From contig JAQSYI010000017.1 in NCBI GenBank assembly GCA_029256185.1, forward strand, positions 62,001-126,000: 64,000 nucleotides of DNA. Reading direction: 5' to 3'. Below are positions 44,504 through 53,358 of the stretch, one piece after another; position 1 is the first letter of the stretch; the number at the start of each line of letters is the position of its first letter. The DNA is from Paenibacillaceae bacterium (lineage in GTDB: Bacteria > Bacillota > Bacilli > Paenibacillales > NBRC-103111). The translations under genes were made by a program, and so were the position numbers. The notes under the pieces were generated by a model. The model was not told the origin of the DNA, did no database searches, and saw nothing but the letters and a program-made list of their open reading frames with translations.

Positions 44504-45949
44504 TTAGTAATTTTGTTTCTCAAAATATCCTTCTACGTAAGCTTTCCATGAGTGGGTGTCATGCCCGACATAAGCATAGGTATCGAAGACATCGCCCTTT
44601 CCGAAAATGCGCGGATCACCTGTTCGCTCCAGCAGCTCCCGCAGTTCCGCCCATAACCCCAGCTTCAACTCATGAAAGGCCGGGTCATCGGCCAGATTAT
44701 TCATACAGGCCGGATCTTGACGAATGTCAAATAATTCCTCCTGCGGCCGTTTACCAAAAGCCAGATCATAATAATAGTCGGTTTCACCTGACTCATGCTG
44801 TTCAATAAGCAGTGTTTTGGTGGGTGAGCCGTCCACATTCGTGAAGCCGGTCTCCGGATTTCCTGCCGGCCACAGCTCAGGCTTGAAATTATGAACATAC
44901 AGATATTGCTCCGTGCGGATGCAGCGCACTGGATAGCCCACATCACCCTCCGTCCCCACATCATGGCGTTCCTTGCCCATGAAGATGCGATTGCGGGAGG
45001 GATCGATCTGTCCGGACTCGCGCGATTGGACAATCCTCAACAAGCTGCCGCCTGACATCTCCTCTGGAATATGACATTGTGCGGCATCCAGAATGGTCGG
45101 CGCCAAGTCGATGAAGCTGACCAGATCATCGACAATGCGGGCTGAAGGTGCTCCTGCTCCCCAGCGGACCGCCAACGGCAGCTTGAAATCGTCCTCATAC
45201 ATCTGTCCCTTGACACGGGGGAAAGGCATTCCGTTATCTGAGGTTACGATAACAAGGGTATCTTCAAGCTCACCAATTGCCTCCAGATGCGACAGCATTT
45301 GTCCAAGCTGAGTGTCAAACCACTCAATTTCATAGGCATAATCCAGCAGATCGCTTTTGACAATATCATCGTCCGGCAGATAGACCGGCACGACCACATC
45401 CTCCAAGCGCTTGCCTGCACGCAGCCCCTCGCCTTTTGCATAGCTCCGATGCGGCTCATGGCCGCCATACCAGAAGCAGAAGGGCTGCGAGCCCTCGCGT
45501 TCATCCAGAAACTGACGGAAATTAGCCGCATAATCCTTCGGACTAATATGTGTTTGCTCCGGGGGAACGAGTACGCATTCATTGTACTCCTTGCCGGCCG
45601 GGTTCCGGGTGAATCCGCCGCTCTGCCAATCGCCCGGTCCCCAACCCTTGCCGGTATAGCCCACATGGTAACCCGATTGCTCCAGCAGGTCGGGAAACAC
45701 CTTGAATTGGGACGAGAATACACCGAAGTGATTGCAGGCCTCCTCCAGCTCCCAAGTGTGTCTGCCTGTCAGAATACTGGCCCGGGAAGGCGCACATTTC
45801 GGGTTCGTCGTAAACGCATGGCTAAACAGCACTCCTTCTGCGGCAACACGATCAAAATGCGGCGTATGCACCAATGCGTGCCCATAGGCGCTCATATGGG
45901 AGGCATCATCGGCAATTGCAAACAGAATATGAGGACGTTTATTTTCCAA
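44504..45949 (-). CDS. S1-type sulfatase B, cytoplasmic
   Basis: A 481-aa sulfatase. PHILFAIADDASHMSAYG supplies metal ligands; CAPSRASILTG carries the formylglycine Cys52; GYTGKGWGPGDW and ITSDNGMPFPRVKG follow, the latter with the D-N/H metal site. The middle TGKGWGPG-type loop resembles the heparan N-sulfatase/sulfamidase side of the family, but that subfamily reading is tentative. The start is TTG 45949 with AAAGGGG 7 bp upstream; no in-frame ATG fits. No signal peptide. It lies 31 bp after sulfatase C. Confidence 0.9.
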   Translation of the reverse strand: MENKRPHILFAIADDASHMSAYGHALVHTPHFDRVAAEGVLFSHAFTTNPKCAPSRASILTGRHTWELEEACNHFGVFSSQFKVFPDLLEQSGYHVGYTGKGWGPGDWQSGGFTRNPAGKEYNECVLVPPEQTHISPKDYAANFRQFLDEREGSQPFCFWYGGHEPHRSYAKGEGLRAGKRLEDVVVPVYLPDDDIVKSDLLDYAYEIEWFDTQLGQMLSHLEAIGELEDTLVIVTSDNGMPFPRVKGQMYEDDFKLPLAVRWGAGAPSARIVDDLVSFIDLAPTILDAAQCHIPEEMSGGSLLRIVQSRESGQIDPSRNRIFMGKERHDVGTEGDVGYPVRCIRTEQYLYVHNFKPELWPAGNPETGFTNVDGSPTKTLLIEQHESGETDYYYDLAFGKRPQEELFDIRQDPACMNNLADDPAFHELKLGLWAELRELLERTGDPRIFGKGDVFDTYAYVGHDTHSWKAYVEGYFEKQNY

Positions 45950-45980
45950 ACGATCGCCCCTTTCAAAATGACGGAATAGA

Positions 45981-47282
45981 TTAGGGATTTAATTCATGAA
46001 TCGGCGTAGCAAACGCCCCTCCAGGCAACGGCACCTCCGCGGTTTCCAACAAGGGATCATTCGTTTCCTTCATCCAGCCAAGCAGCCGCCGGGATAAATC
46101 CTCGGCAATTTCTTGGTAAGCCGGATCGTTGATCAGGTTTTCCCGCTCGATGGGGTCCAGATAAAGATCGAACAGCATTTCCTGCTGGGTCCGCTGCTCG
46201 CGCATGCCATGCGACACCAAGAAGCGCTTGCTTAGGCCATCGTCCATGTTAGGCATCACATGCTGATGATGATCCGTATACCGGCGGATCAGTTTATAAC
46301 GCTTGGTGCGAATGCAGCGCATCGGCTCGTAGGCCGCATGATAGGTTACCTCCGCGAATAGTTCTCCGCGAATTTCATCCGCGCTTCCATCCATTAACGG
46401 CACCATCGAAGCGCCTTGCAGCCAATCCGGCTTCTCGATGCGGGATAGCTCGCAAAGTGTAGGAAACAGATCGACCTGGGACACGATCGCATCCACAACC
46501 TTCCCTTTCTCCATGCCCGGTACATGCATAATAAGCGATACGCCAATGCCCGTATCCAATAAATTGCATTTCATGCGCGGGAAGGCGATGCCGTGATCGG
46601 TTGTAAAAAGAAGAATCGTGTTATCCCATTGACCTGATTCCTCCAGAGCCTGGCGGACAATCCCATAGCACTGATCCACGACAGCGGCGGAGGCGGTGAA
46701 GGCTGCCATATCCTCACGGTTTTGTGGTGTATCGTACATCGGGAATGGAGGCATCACATAACGGGGGTCAACAGGATGACTCGTTTCCGGGAAGTCAGCC
46801 TTGGCCCGGTGGGTATTAAACAAGCCAACCGAAGCAAAAAATGGTTGATCATGCTGTTCCTTAATGAAATCTGCCGCGATATGCGCTGTCCGAAGATCTT
46901 TTGCTTCATGCTCCTGCTCCTTGTTGAGCACAGTCAGATTCCGCGTGTACCCCAGCAGCCCGATTTGCGCCTCTGCAACCTCATGCTGTACACCGCACAG
47001 CGCCGTTTCGTACCCATGACGGGTAAGAAACGAGGCTAAGTGGCGGGTGTAGTCCTCCATGTGGAAGCCGCGGTGTGCCAACCCGAGCATTCCTGCCGTG
47101 TGCGGAGCCATTCCGGTTAATAGTCCCGCCCGGCTCGGTGAACAGGTTGGTCCGGCACAGAACGCCTGCCTGAACAGAATTCCTTCCTCCGCCAAACCCT
47201 TCAGGTTTGGCGTTGGCACGGCGTATCCATAAGGCTCAATATTCCGTCCTGTATCGTGTGTATGCATGTAAATAATGTTCAT
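45981..47282 (-). CDS. S1-type sulfatase C, cytoplasmic
   Basis: A 433-aa sulfatase. It starts MNIIYMHTHDTGRNIEPYG, where the usual D-D pair at the N-terminal metal site reads H-D; this is seen in some sulfatases of the heparan/N-sulfatase-like group. CSPSRAGLLTG has formylglycine Cys47, and LFTTDHGIAFPRMK is the second metal loop. No signal peptide. GAGGTAATCTGCC precedes the ATG. It begins 11 bp after the binding-protein stop, so the importer and sulfatases are one transcription unit. The altered first metal position deserves attention if activity is tested. Confidence 0.88.
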   Translation of the reverse strand: MNIIYMHTHDTGRNIEPYGYAVPTPNLKGLAEEGILFRQAFCAGPTCSPSRAGLLTGMAPHTAGMLGLAHRGFHMEDYTRHLASFLTRHGYETALCGVQHEVAEAQIGLLGYTRNLTVLNKEQEHEAKDLRTAHIAADFIKEQHDQPFFASVGLFNTHRAKADFPETSHPVDPRYVMPPFPMYDTPQNREDMAAFTASAAVVDQCYGIVRQALEESGQWDNTILLFTTDHGIAFPRMKCNLLDTGIGVSLIMHVPGMEKGKVVDAIVSQVDLFPTLCELSRIEKPDWLQGASMVPLMDGSADEIRGELFAEVTYHAAYEPMRCIRTKRYKLIRRYTDHHQHVMPNMDDGLSKRFLVSHGMREQRTQQEMLFDLYLDPIERENLINDPAYQEIAEDLSRRLLGWMKETNDPLLETAEVPLPGGAFATPIHELNP

Positions 47283-47293
47283 GGCAGATTACC

Positions 47294-48931
47294 TCAGTTC
47301 TTTTTATATCGGTCATAGGCCTTTTGATAAATCCCCACCAACTCATCCACACCCATTTTCTTCAATGTGCTCACATACGCATCGAATCCGCTTATTGGGG
47401 TAGCACCCATGACAAACTTCACCCGTGATTCCTTCACAAACGTATCGATGTCACTATTCAAAGCATTAAGTCTGTCCTGCTCTTCCTTCGTAAACAAGAA
47501 GCTTGGCAATACTTCCTTCGGAATATCCGGTTGCAGCAATTTGGCTGCCGCCAAAGCTGCCGGTATGCTATTGCCGGTACGGTCGTACTTCTCGGTAATC
47601 AGCTGTGGTACACCACCGCCAGGCCATGGGGAGTATTGTCCAATCGCCTGATCCAGGGAGAGTCCCTTCGGATTCTTGCTAATTAATTCTTTATATTGAA
47701 CAGTACCGTCTGCGAGCGTATCATACGTTTCTCCCTCAATCCCCATTCGGAAGAACTTGGAGCCTTCTTCACCATAGAAATAATCCACCCATCTGATTGT
47801 CGCTTCCGGATGCTTGTTATTTTTGGTAATCGCAAATGTGCCTTGTACTTGGGTTATTGAATTGACAGGCGAGTAAAGATGATCCCCATTAGGGCCTTTT
47901 AAGGCAGGCATCGCCACATAGTCATCGGTAAACTTGGGCCCCATCCCCGTCGGATTCGATACATTGATGCTGCCTACTACGCCCTGAGTTCCTTTGGCAA
48001 GAAATTGCGGCGTTTCCTGGGTAAACACTTCTTTATCGATTAGCCCTTCCTTATACAGCTTATTCAGATATTCAAGCAGCCCTTTGTAGTTAGGGTCCAT
48101 CGTATAGAAGCGAATTTTCCCGTCCTGGCCAATGTCAATGTTTGGATTTTTATCCCCGGCAGTTCCGAGTCCCCATGAGCCGCGCAAGCCAGCCCAGATT
48201 TGGAACGCTGTCTTTTCCCCTGACCATGGAATCTCATCGTCTTTCCCGTTTCCGTTGGGATCTTTTTCTTTAAAGGCTTTTAACACTTGATAATATTCTT
48301 CTGTCGTAGTTGGTACGGAGAGCTGCAGCTGATCCAGCCATTTTTTATTGATATATTGTTTATTGCTGATCAGCGGCGCCAGATAATCGGCTACCTGAGG
48401 CAGTGAATAAATGTTCCCATCCGGCGCTGTGATGCTCTTCTTAATTTCAGGGTATTTGGCGAAAAGCGCTTTCAGATTTGGCGCATATTGATCAATCAAT
48501 TTGTTAAGCGGAATGAGAATGCCTTGCGAGCCGTAGTTTACTTCATCAAAGGGCGTCAGCCGCGCGCGGTAAAAAATATCGGGCAACTCCCCGCCAGCCA
48601 GTGAAATATTCCGTTTTTCCAAAAATCCGGCTTCCGGAATGGTTTGCCAATCAATGGTGATATTTGTTTTCTTGGCGTATTCATTTAATACCTTCATATC
48701 TTTCCACTCGGCATGGGTAGCCATTTTGGAACCCATGGCTGTCATCGTAATCGGTTGATTGACAATCGGAAAGCCGCTTGCCGTTAACTCTTGGACCGAA
48801 GCCGGGACAGGCGCACTTGACGAAGCGGGAGTTGACGCGGCCGGAGAATCGCTCGTTGAGCAAGCGCTGAGGGATAACATCACGCAAACGGAACCCAATA
48901 CCATATCTCTTGACTTTACCTGCAATTTCAT
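47294..48931 (-). CDS. Extracellular solute-binding lipoprotein of the sulfated-glycan importer
   Basis: A 545-aa binding lipoprotein with lipobox LSAC (Cys24) and a Ser/Ala/Pro-rich linker. The two-lobe fold of oligosaccharide-binding proteins (AlgQ/LplA type, about 500-550 aa) follows; GELPDIFYRAR and the WSGEKTAFQIW region belong to the fold. The ATG at 48931 has AAGGGG 8 bp upstream; the longer ORF start reads through an unlikely N-terminus. It lies 23 bp after the permease at 48955. Together with the four cytoplasmic sulfatases it probably captures a still-sulfated oligosaccharide. Confidence 0.92.
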   Translation of the reverse strand: MKLQVKSRDMVLGSVCVMLSLSACSTSDSPAASTPASSSAPVPASVQELTASGFPIVNQPITMTAMGSKMATHAEWKDMKVLNEYAKKTNITIDWQTIPEAGFLEKRNISLAGGELPDIFYRARLTPFDEVNYGSQGILIPLNKLIDQYAPNLKALFAKYPEIKKSITAPDGNIYSLPQVADYLAPLISNKQYINKKWLDQLQLSVPTTTEEYYQVLKAFKEKDPNGNGKDDEIPWSGEKTAFQIWAGLRGSWGLGTAGDKNPNIDIGQDGKIRFYTMDPNYKGLLEYLNKLYKEGLIDKEVFTQETPQFLAKGTQGVVGSINVSNPTGMGPKFTDDYVAMPALKGPNGDHLYSPVNSITQVQGTFAITKNNKHPEATIRWVDYFYGEEGSKFFRMGIEGETYDTLADGTVQYKELISKNPKGLSLDQAIGQYSPWPGGGVPQLITEKYDRTGNSIPAALAAAKLLQPDIPKEVLPSFLFTKEEQDRLNALNSDIDTFVKESRVKFVMGATPISGFDAYVSTLKKMGVDELVGIYQKAYDRYKKN

Positions 48932-48954
48932 TGAATTCGCCCCTTTTAGTTCAT

Positions 48955-49860
48955 TTAGCCTTTCACGGCACCAATCATGACACCTTTTGCAAAATACCTT
49001 TGCAGCGCAGGATACAAACAGAGAACCGGTAAACTGGACACAATGATAACCGCATATTTCAAGCCCTCGGCAATCATCGCCTGCTGCGCCATCGACTCTG
49101 AATCGCCATCCATCATATTTTGCATTTGATTCTGAACAAGCAGCTCTCTTAAGAACATCTGCAACGGATACTTGCTGCGATCCGAGATATAAATCAAGGC
49201 CTGGAAGTAGGAATTCCAATGCCCAACTGCATAATACAAGGTCATGACTGCAATAACCGGCATAGAAAGCGGCAAGACAATACTCCATAACAAGCGAAAA
49301 TTAGAGCATCCATCCATGAAGGCAGATTCCTGCACCTCCGAAGGGATCGTATTCTGAAAAAAAGTGCGCATGATAATCAGATTCCATACCGATACTGCCC
49401 CGGGCAGAATCAACGCCCCAATGGAATTGATCAATCCCAAATCTCTAACGATCATGTACGTCGGGATAATCCCGCCGCTGAAGAACATGGTGAAGGTAAT
49501 TAACAGCATGATCGCATTGCGGCCTGCGAAATCCCTCCTCGCAAGCGGATACGCACCGGCAGTTGTTAGAATGAGATTGACCAGCGTGCCTATCACGGTA
49601 TACAGAATCACATTCCGGTAGCCGATCATAATATCCGCATTCTGAAATACCCGCTTATACGCTTCAATGGTTACATGCTTGGGATAGAGCCAGACATCGC
49701 CCGCAATAACCAGCATGGAATCACTGAACGAGGCAATCAGGACAAAGTACAACGGGTAAATAATAATAATTAGAATGACGCTAAGCAAAATGATATTGCT
49801 TATATCCCATACACGGTCGCCCCTACTCCGGGGAGCGCCCACTGACGAACTGTCTGACAT
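48955..49860 (-). CDS. ABC importer permease (YtcP/LplC-type)
   Basis: A 301-aa permease of six spans with EAA loop ESAFMDGCSNFRLLW and LPLSMPVI. AAAGGAGG precedes the ATG at 49860. It lies 13 bp after the partner permease. Sequence layout is parallel to the gene at 11335, but the two are clearly diverged, so this is not a recent copy. Confidence 0.93.
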   Translation of the reverse strand: MSDSSSVGAPRSRGDRVWDISNIILLSVILIIIIYPLYFVLIASFSDSMLVIAGDVWLYPKHVTIEAYKRVFQNADIMIGYRNVILYTVIGTLVNLILTTAGAYPLARRDFAGRNAIMLLITFTMFFSGGIIPTYMIVRDLGLINSIGALILPGAVSVWNLIIMRTFFQNTIPSEVQESAFMDGCSNFRLLWSIVLPLSMPVIAVMTLYYAVGHWNSYFQALIYISDRSKYPLQMFLRELLVQNQMQNMMDGDSESMAQQAMIAEGLKYAVIIVSSLPVLCLYPALQRYFAKGVMIGAVKG

Positions 49861-49873
49861 GGATGTGCCTCCT

Positions 49874-50839
49874 TTACCATAAACTCGTTTCACTTACCTT
49901 CCGCGACACGCCATTCACAATAATCAGCAATATGAAGTTGATCACCGAGTTAAAGAGGCCGACAGCTGCACTAAAGCTGTATTGCGCGTTTAGCAGCCCC
50001 TTCTTATACACATAGGTGGAGATAATTTCTGATGCGTCCAAGTTCAGATCATTTTGCATCAGGAATACCTTCTCAAACCCCACACTCATGATCTTTCCCG
50101 AATTAAGAATAAGCAGAATGATGATCGTTGGCAGAAGACCTGGAAGGGTTACATAAAGGATCCGCTGGAACTTGCCTGCGCCGTCAATAATCGCCGCTTC
50201 ATATTGCTGTGGATCAATACCTGCAAGCGCTGCCAAATAGATAATGGAAGCCCAGCCCATATTCTGCCAAACATCTGATAAGACATAGAGGGGTATGAAC
50301 CAGTCCGGCTCTCCAAAAAAGGAAATCGGCTGACCGCCCAGCCACGTTATCGCTTTATTCACGATACCCGTACGCGGATGTGCGAAGGTGACCATCATGC
50401 CAACTAAGACGACAGATGATAAGAAATGAGGCGCATACGTGACGGTCTGCACAACTTTCTTGAACTTGCTTCCCCTTAACTCGTTAATCATGATTGCAAG
50501 AATAATCGGCATCGGAAATCCGATTATTAATTGCATGACGCTGACTCCAAGGGTATTGAAGATAATGCGCGTTGCGTAGTAGGAGGTGAAAAATTGTTTG
50601 AAATGCTTTAATCCGACCCATTCACTTCCCGTAATCCCCTTCGATGCAATGAAATCCTTGAAAGCGATTTGCAAGCCATACATCGGCGCATAATGAAAGA
50701 TAAGGAAGTATGCCAACACGGGTAAGATTAATACGTAGAGCTGCCAATTTTTGCGATACCCCTTCCATGCTCGACCTCTCGCGGATAGCATCTTCCTTGC
50801 CGAATTGCTGGTTACGTCCGATGCGGGCATAACTGACAT
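49874..50839 (-). CDS. ABC importer permease (LplB-type)
   Basis: A 321-aa permease of six spans with EAA loop EAAIIDGAGKFQ and VTLPGLLP. It is the first gene of the importer-sulfatase operon. The ATG at 50839 has AAAGGAG 9 bp upstream; the ORF runs further up but has no site there. The conserved 113-bp promoter module (50873-50985) lies directly upstream. No ATPase gene is found in the locus, as usual for this importer type. Confidence 0.93.
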   Translation of the reverse strand: MSVMPASDVTSNSARKMLSARGRAWKGYRKNWQLYVLILPVLAYFLIFHYAPMYGLQIAFKDFIASKGITGSEWVGLKHFKQFFTSYYATRIIFNTLGVSVMQLIIGFPMPIILAIMINELRGSKFKKVVQTVTYAPHFLSSVVLVGMMVTFAHPRTGIVNKAITWLGGQPISFFGEPDWFIPLYVLSDVWQNMGWASIIYLAALAGIDPQQYEAAIIDGAGKFQRILYVTLPGLLPTIIILLILNSGKIMSVGFEKVFLMQNDLNLDASEIISTYVYKKGLLNAQYSFSAAVGLFNSVINFILLIIVNGVSRKVSETSLW

Positions 50840-50872
50840 CTTGTTTCGCTCCTTTCGTTTGTTGATGTGCCA

Positions 50873-50985
50873 AGCATAGCAAACCAAACGAATTAAGACT
50901 ATCCGCAGGTTTTGCTTTCTTAATGACGTCCTTTTACAAGACAATTTCCGGCATCGTGAATTCTTTACATTTAAACGAAACAGGC
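50873..50985 (-). promoter_or_regulatory. Conserved promoter module, copy A (importer operon)
   Basis: About 113 bp that align with 56114-56225. On the minus strand it has ATGTAAAGAAT and TTGTAAAAGG half-sites exactly 31 bp apart (TGTAAAR at 50969 and 50938), a shared CCGGAAATT between them, and TTTGCTATGCT about 57 bp further on as -10 region. No good -35 box is seen, which fits an AraC-activated promoter. The ATG is 34 bp past the TATGCT box. Confidence 0.75.
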
Positions 50986-51000
50986 CTCTTCAGACCCTTT

Positions 51001-53319
51001 TCACCCATGTATTCGCAGCTTTCTGTACTGCTCCGGCGTAACACCTTCCATTTTCTTGAATTTTTTAATGAAGTTGGACACATCTACATACCCGACTTCC
51101 TTGGTTATTTCCGCAAGACTATCACGCCCATTCAAGAGCAGCTCTTTGGCCTTAGCCATACGGAGCTGGTCCAAGTAACGAATGAGTGAGTATCCTGTTT
51201 GATCTTTAATGAAGCGAGTCAGATAGGAAGATGACATACCGAAATGATCGGCAATCACTTCCAGTGATAAAGTGCTATCCATATAATGTTCTTGTAAAAA
51301 AACAATAATCTCATCTCGCAGCTTGAAGTTGCGGCTTTCCCTTCTGCCCGAAATATGCTCACAAATGTCTCGGCATACTTGGATCAGATGAATCTTAAGC
51401 TCGTCCAGCGTTTCTACTCTGCTTGCGCTAAGCGCCTCTGACTCCCTATAGACCTCATTGAAATGATTAACCTTCAGCTCATCTGCCATTTTCATAAGGG
51501 TATGCAGCAATCCTGTTGATGCAAGCTGAGCAGCTTCAGGCGTCTGTGTTGCGGAACCAAAGCTTGTGAACAGTTGATGCAGCCTCTGTTCGGCCTTGAT
51601 CGAGTCGCCTTGCCGTATATTTCTTAGCAGTTCATCCTCCAGCTCCTGCGGATAACTGCTACCTTGTTCATTTCCTTGAGACGACACTTCATCGTAAAAC
51701 AAGATCAGGTTAGTTCCTTTGACAAAACGATAGTGCAATGCCCTCCGGGCTTCTTCATAAGAGCGTCCGATCGCGTCAAGCTTCGCATATATGCTGCCGA
51801 CGCAGATGGTCAGCGTAAATTGATAATAGGAATTAAAGAACGTTTGCAGCTGCGCAGCAAACACCTCCAACTGCTGTCTATAGCTGTCCTTGTTTTGCAA
51901 ATTGATTACAAGGGCAATCCCGCGATCATCGACAATGCTAACGCCATAACCGCGGCCCACTTCTTGAGCCAGCTCTTCAGCCGCATTGAGAATGCTGAAT
52001 TTCAACAATTCCTGTACCGAGGCGGAATAAGCCCGTTGAAAGCCTGTATAGTCATCAATTGCAACTAATATGCTCACATAATGGGAATAATCGAATCGAA
52101 TATCCGCGAGTTCCAGTGTGCTGAGTAATTCTTCAGACTTATGAGGCTTATTTTTGAACAGCGAGAGCAGCACATTCTCACGAATCAATCCTTTACGGCT
52201 TTTCAGCTGGTGCATCATATTTTCTTGGCCTGACACTTCACGAATGGCATTGGACAGATAGGTGATTTCATCCATGGGGATTCCCTGATGATGAGATGGC
52301 CCTTTCTTCTCCGAGAACAGTTGAACCAGCTGTCGAAGCTTCTGGTAATTATTATTCGCCATAATGAAAGAAGCTGCACTTCCAATCAGAGCTAACAGAA
52401 TTAGAAGGATTGTAAAAACATGCCTTATCTGATCCACCTTCTCACTGAATAGAGAAGTAGGCATCATTAATTCAAGGCTCCAGCCATTGCTTATAAATGG
52501 CTGGCGAATAATCGAATATGGAATTCCATCAATGGTTCGAGCTGCAAGCTGAGCTTGCTGAGAATCTGTAAACTGCCACGGCAGATCAGGATTCGTCGCG
52601 TAGATGGTCTGATTCTCTTTATCCAGCAAATATAGATAACTTCCCTCACGGTTCACCAATTGCTCCGTCATGCTTTTCAATACTTGAACATCCAGCAAGT
52701 ACATAGCGACACCATAGGGTTTACCTGAGAATGCCGGAAGAGGGTACATATACGTGATAATTTGGGATACTTGGGTACGATTGGTTGTATAGACGGTTTC
52801 GGCAGGCCGGATCACCGGTCCGGTCATGGCAGCAATTTGTTTTAACAGCTGCGCTGCCGACCAATTCTCATAGGCATACATTCGTTCAAAAAACTCGCTT
52901 TCCTCATATACACCATTGGCAGAGAACAGGCGGTCGGCATTGTTCGCAGGATAAAAAATCACAATGTTTTGAATAAACGAGTTGCTCGTCCGATATTTAT
53001 TCAACTCGTTAACAGCTTGATACGAGTCGTAACCCGATTGGGTCAGCATAAACGGGGTCAATAAGGGATTCGATGAAATTTGCAGCGATGTCCGCTGCAG
53101 CTCATGGAAAAGTGTGTCAATCGTATCCCGGAGCTGAGCAACAGAAGCAAGCTGAGTTTGCTCAATTTCAGTTTGCAGTGCTTTAATAATATTAACATAC
53201 ACGACACTTCCAACTACAGTGACGACGAAAATGACAAGGATTAAATAGGACAGGAACAGCTTGTAAAACCGTTTTGATTTTCGACTTCGCAATTTATTCT
53301 GTCTGATTATATTCACCAT
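51001..53319 (-). CDS. Membrane-anchored AraC-family regulator, paralogue 1
   Basis: A 772-aa one-component regulator. Spans at about 18-40 and 298-320 flank an extracellular Cache-like sensor (about 45-295). A linker with REVSGQENMMHQLKSRKGLIRENVLL follows, then a domain like the GGDEF-type part of CdaR regulators (about 400-560). A C-terminal double AraC helix-turn-helix (about 665-770) ends with YVDVSNFIKKFKKMEGVTPEQYR. Such proteins link extracellular glycan signals directly to transcription without a kinase. Its ATG follows AGAAGG with 6-bp spacing. It lies between the lyase-like gene and the importer operon. It is paralogous along its full length to 58664. Confidence 0.92.
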   Translation of the reverse strand: MVNIIRQNKLRSRKSKRFYKLFLSYLILVIFVVTVVGSVVYVNIIKALQTEIEQTQLASVAQLRDTIDTLFHELQRTSLQISSNPLLTPFMLTQSGYDSYQAVNELNKYRTSNSFIQNIVIFYPANNADRLFSANGVYEESEFFERMYAYENWSAAQLLKQIAAMTGPVIRPAETVYTTNRTQVSQIITYMYPLPAFSGKPYGVAMYLLDVQVLKSMTEQLVNREGSYLYLLDKENQTIYATNPDLPWQFTDSQQAQLAARTIDGIPYSIIRQPFISNGWSLELMMPTSLFSEKVDQIRHVFTILLILLALIGSAASFIMANNNYQKLRQLVQLFSEKKGPSHHQGIPMDEITYLSNAIREVSGQENMMHQLKSRKGLIRENVLLSLFKNKPHKSEELLSTLELADIRFDYSHYVSILVAIDDYTGFQRAYSASVQELLKFSILNAAEELAQEVGRGYGVSIVDDRGIALVINLQNKDSYRQQLEVFAAQLQTFFNSYYQFTLTICVGSIYAKLDAIGRSYEEARRALHYRFVKGTNLILFYDEVSSQGNEQGSSYPQELEDELLRNIRQGDSIKAEQRLHQLFTSFGSATQTPEAAQLASTGLLHTLMKMADELKVNHFNEVYRESEALSASRVETLDELKIHLIQVCRDICEHISGRRESRNFKLRDEIIVFLQEHYMDSTLSLEVIADHFGMSSSYLTRFIKDQTGYSLIRYLDQLRMAKAKELLLNGRDSLAEITKEVGYVDVSNFIKKFKKMEGVTPEQYRKLRIHG

Positions 53320-53358
53320 GAGAAGCCTTCTTCCTCCATCAGGCCGGCTCCTTACCCT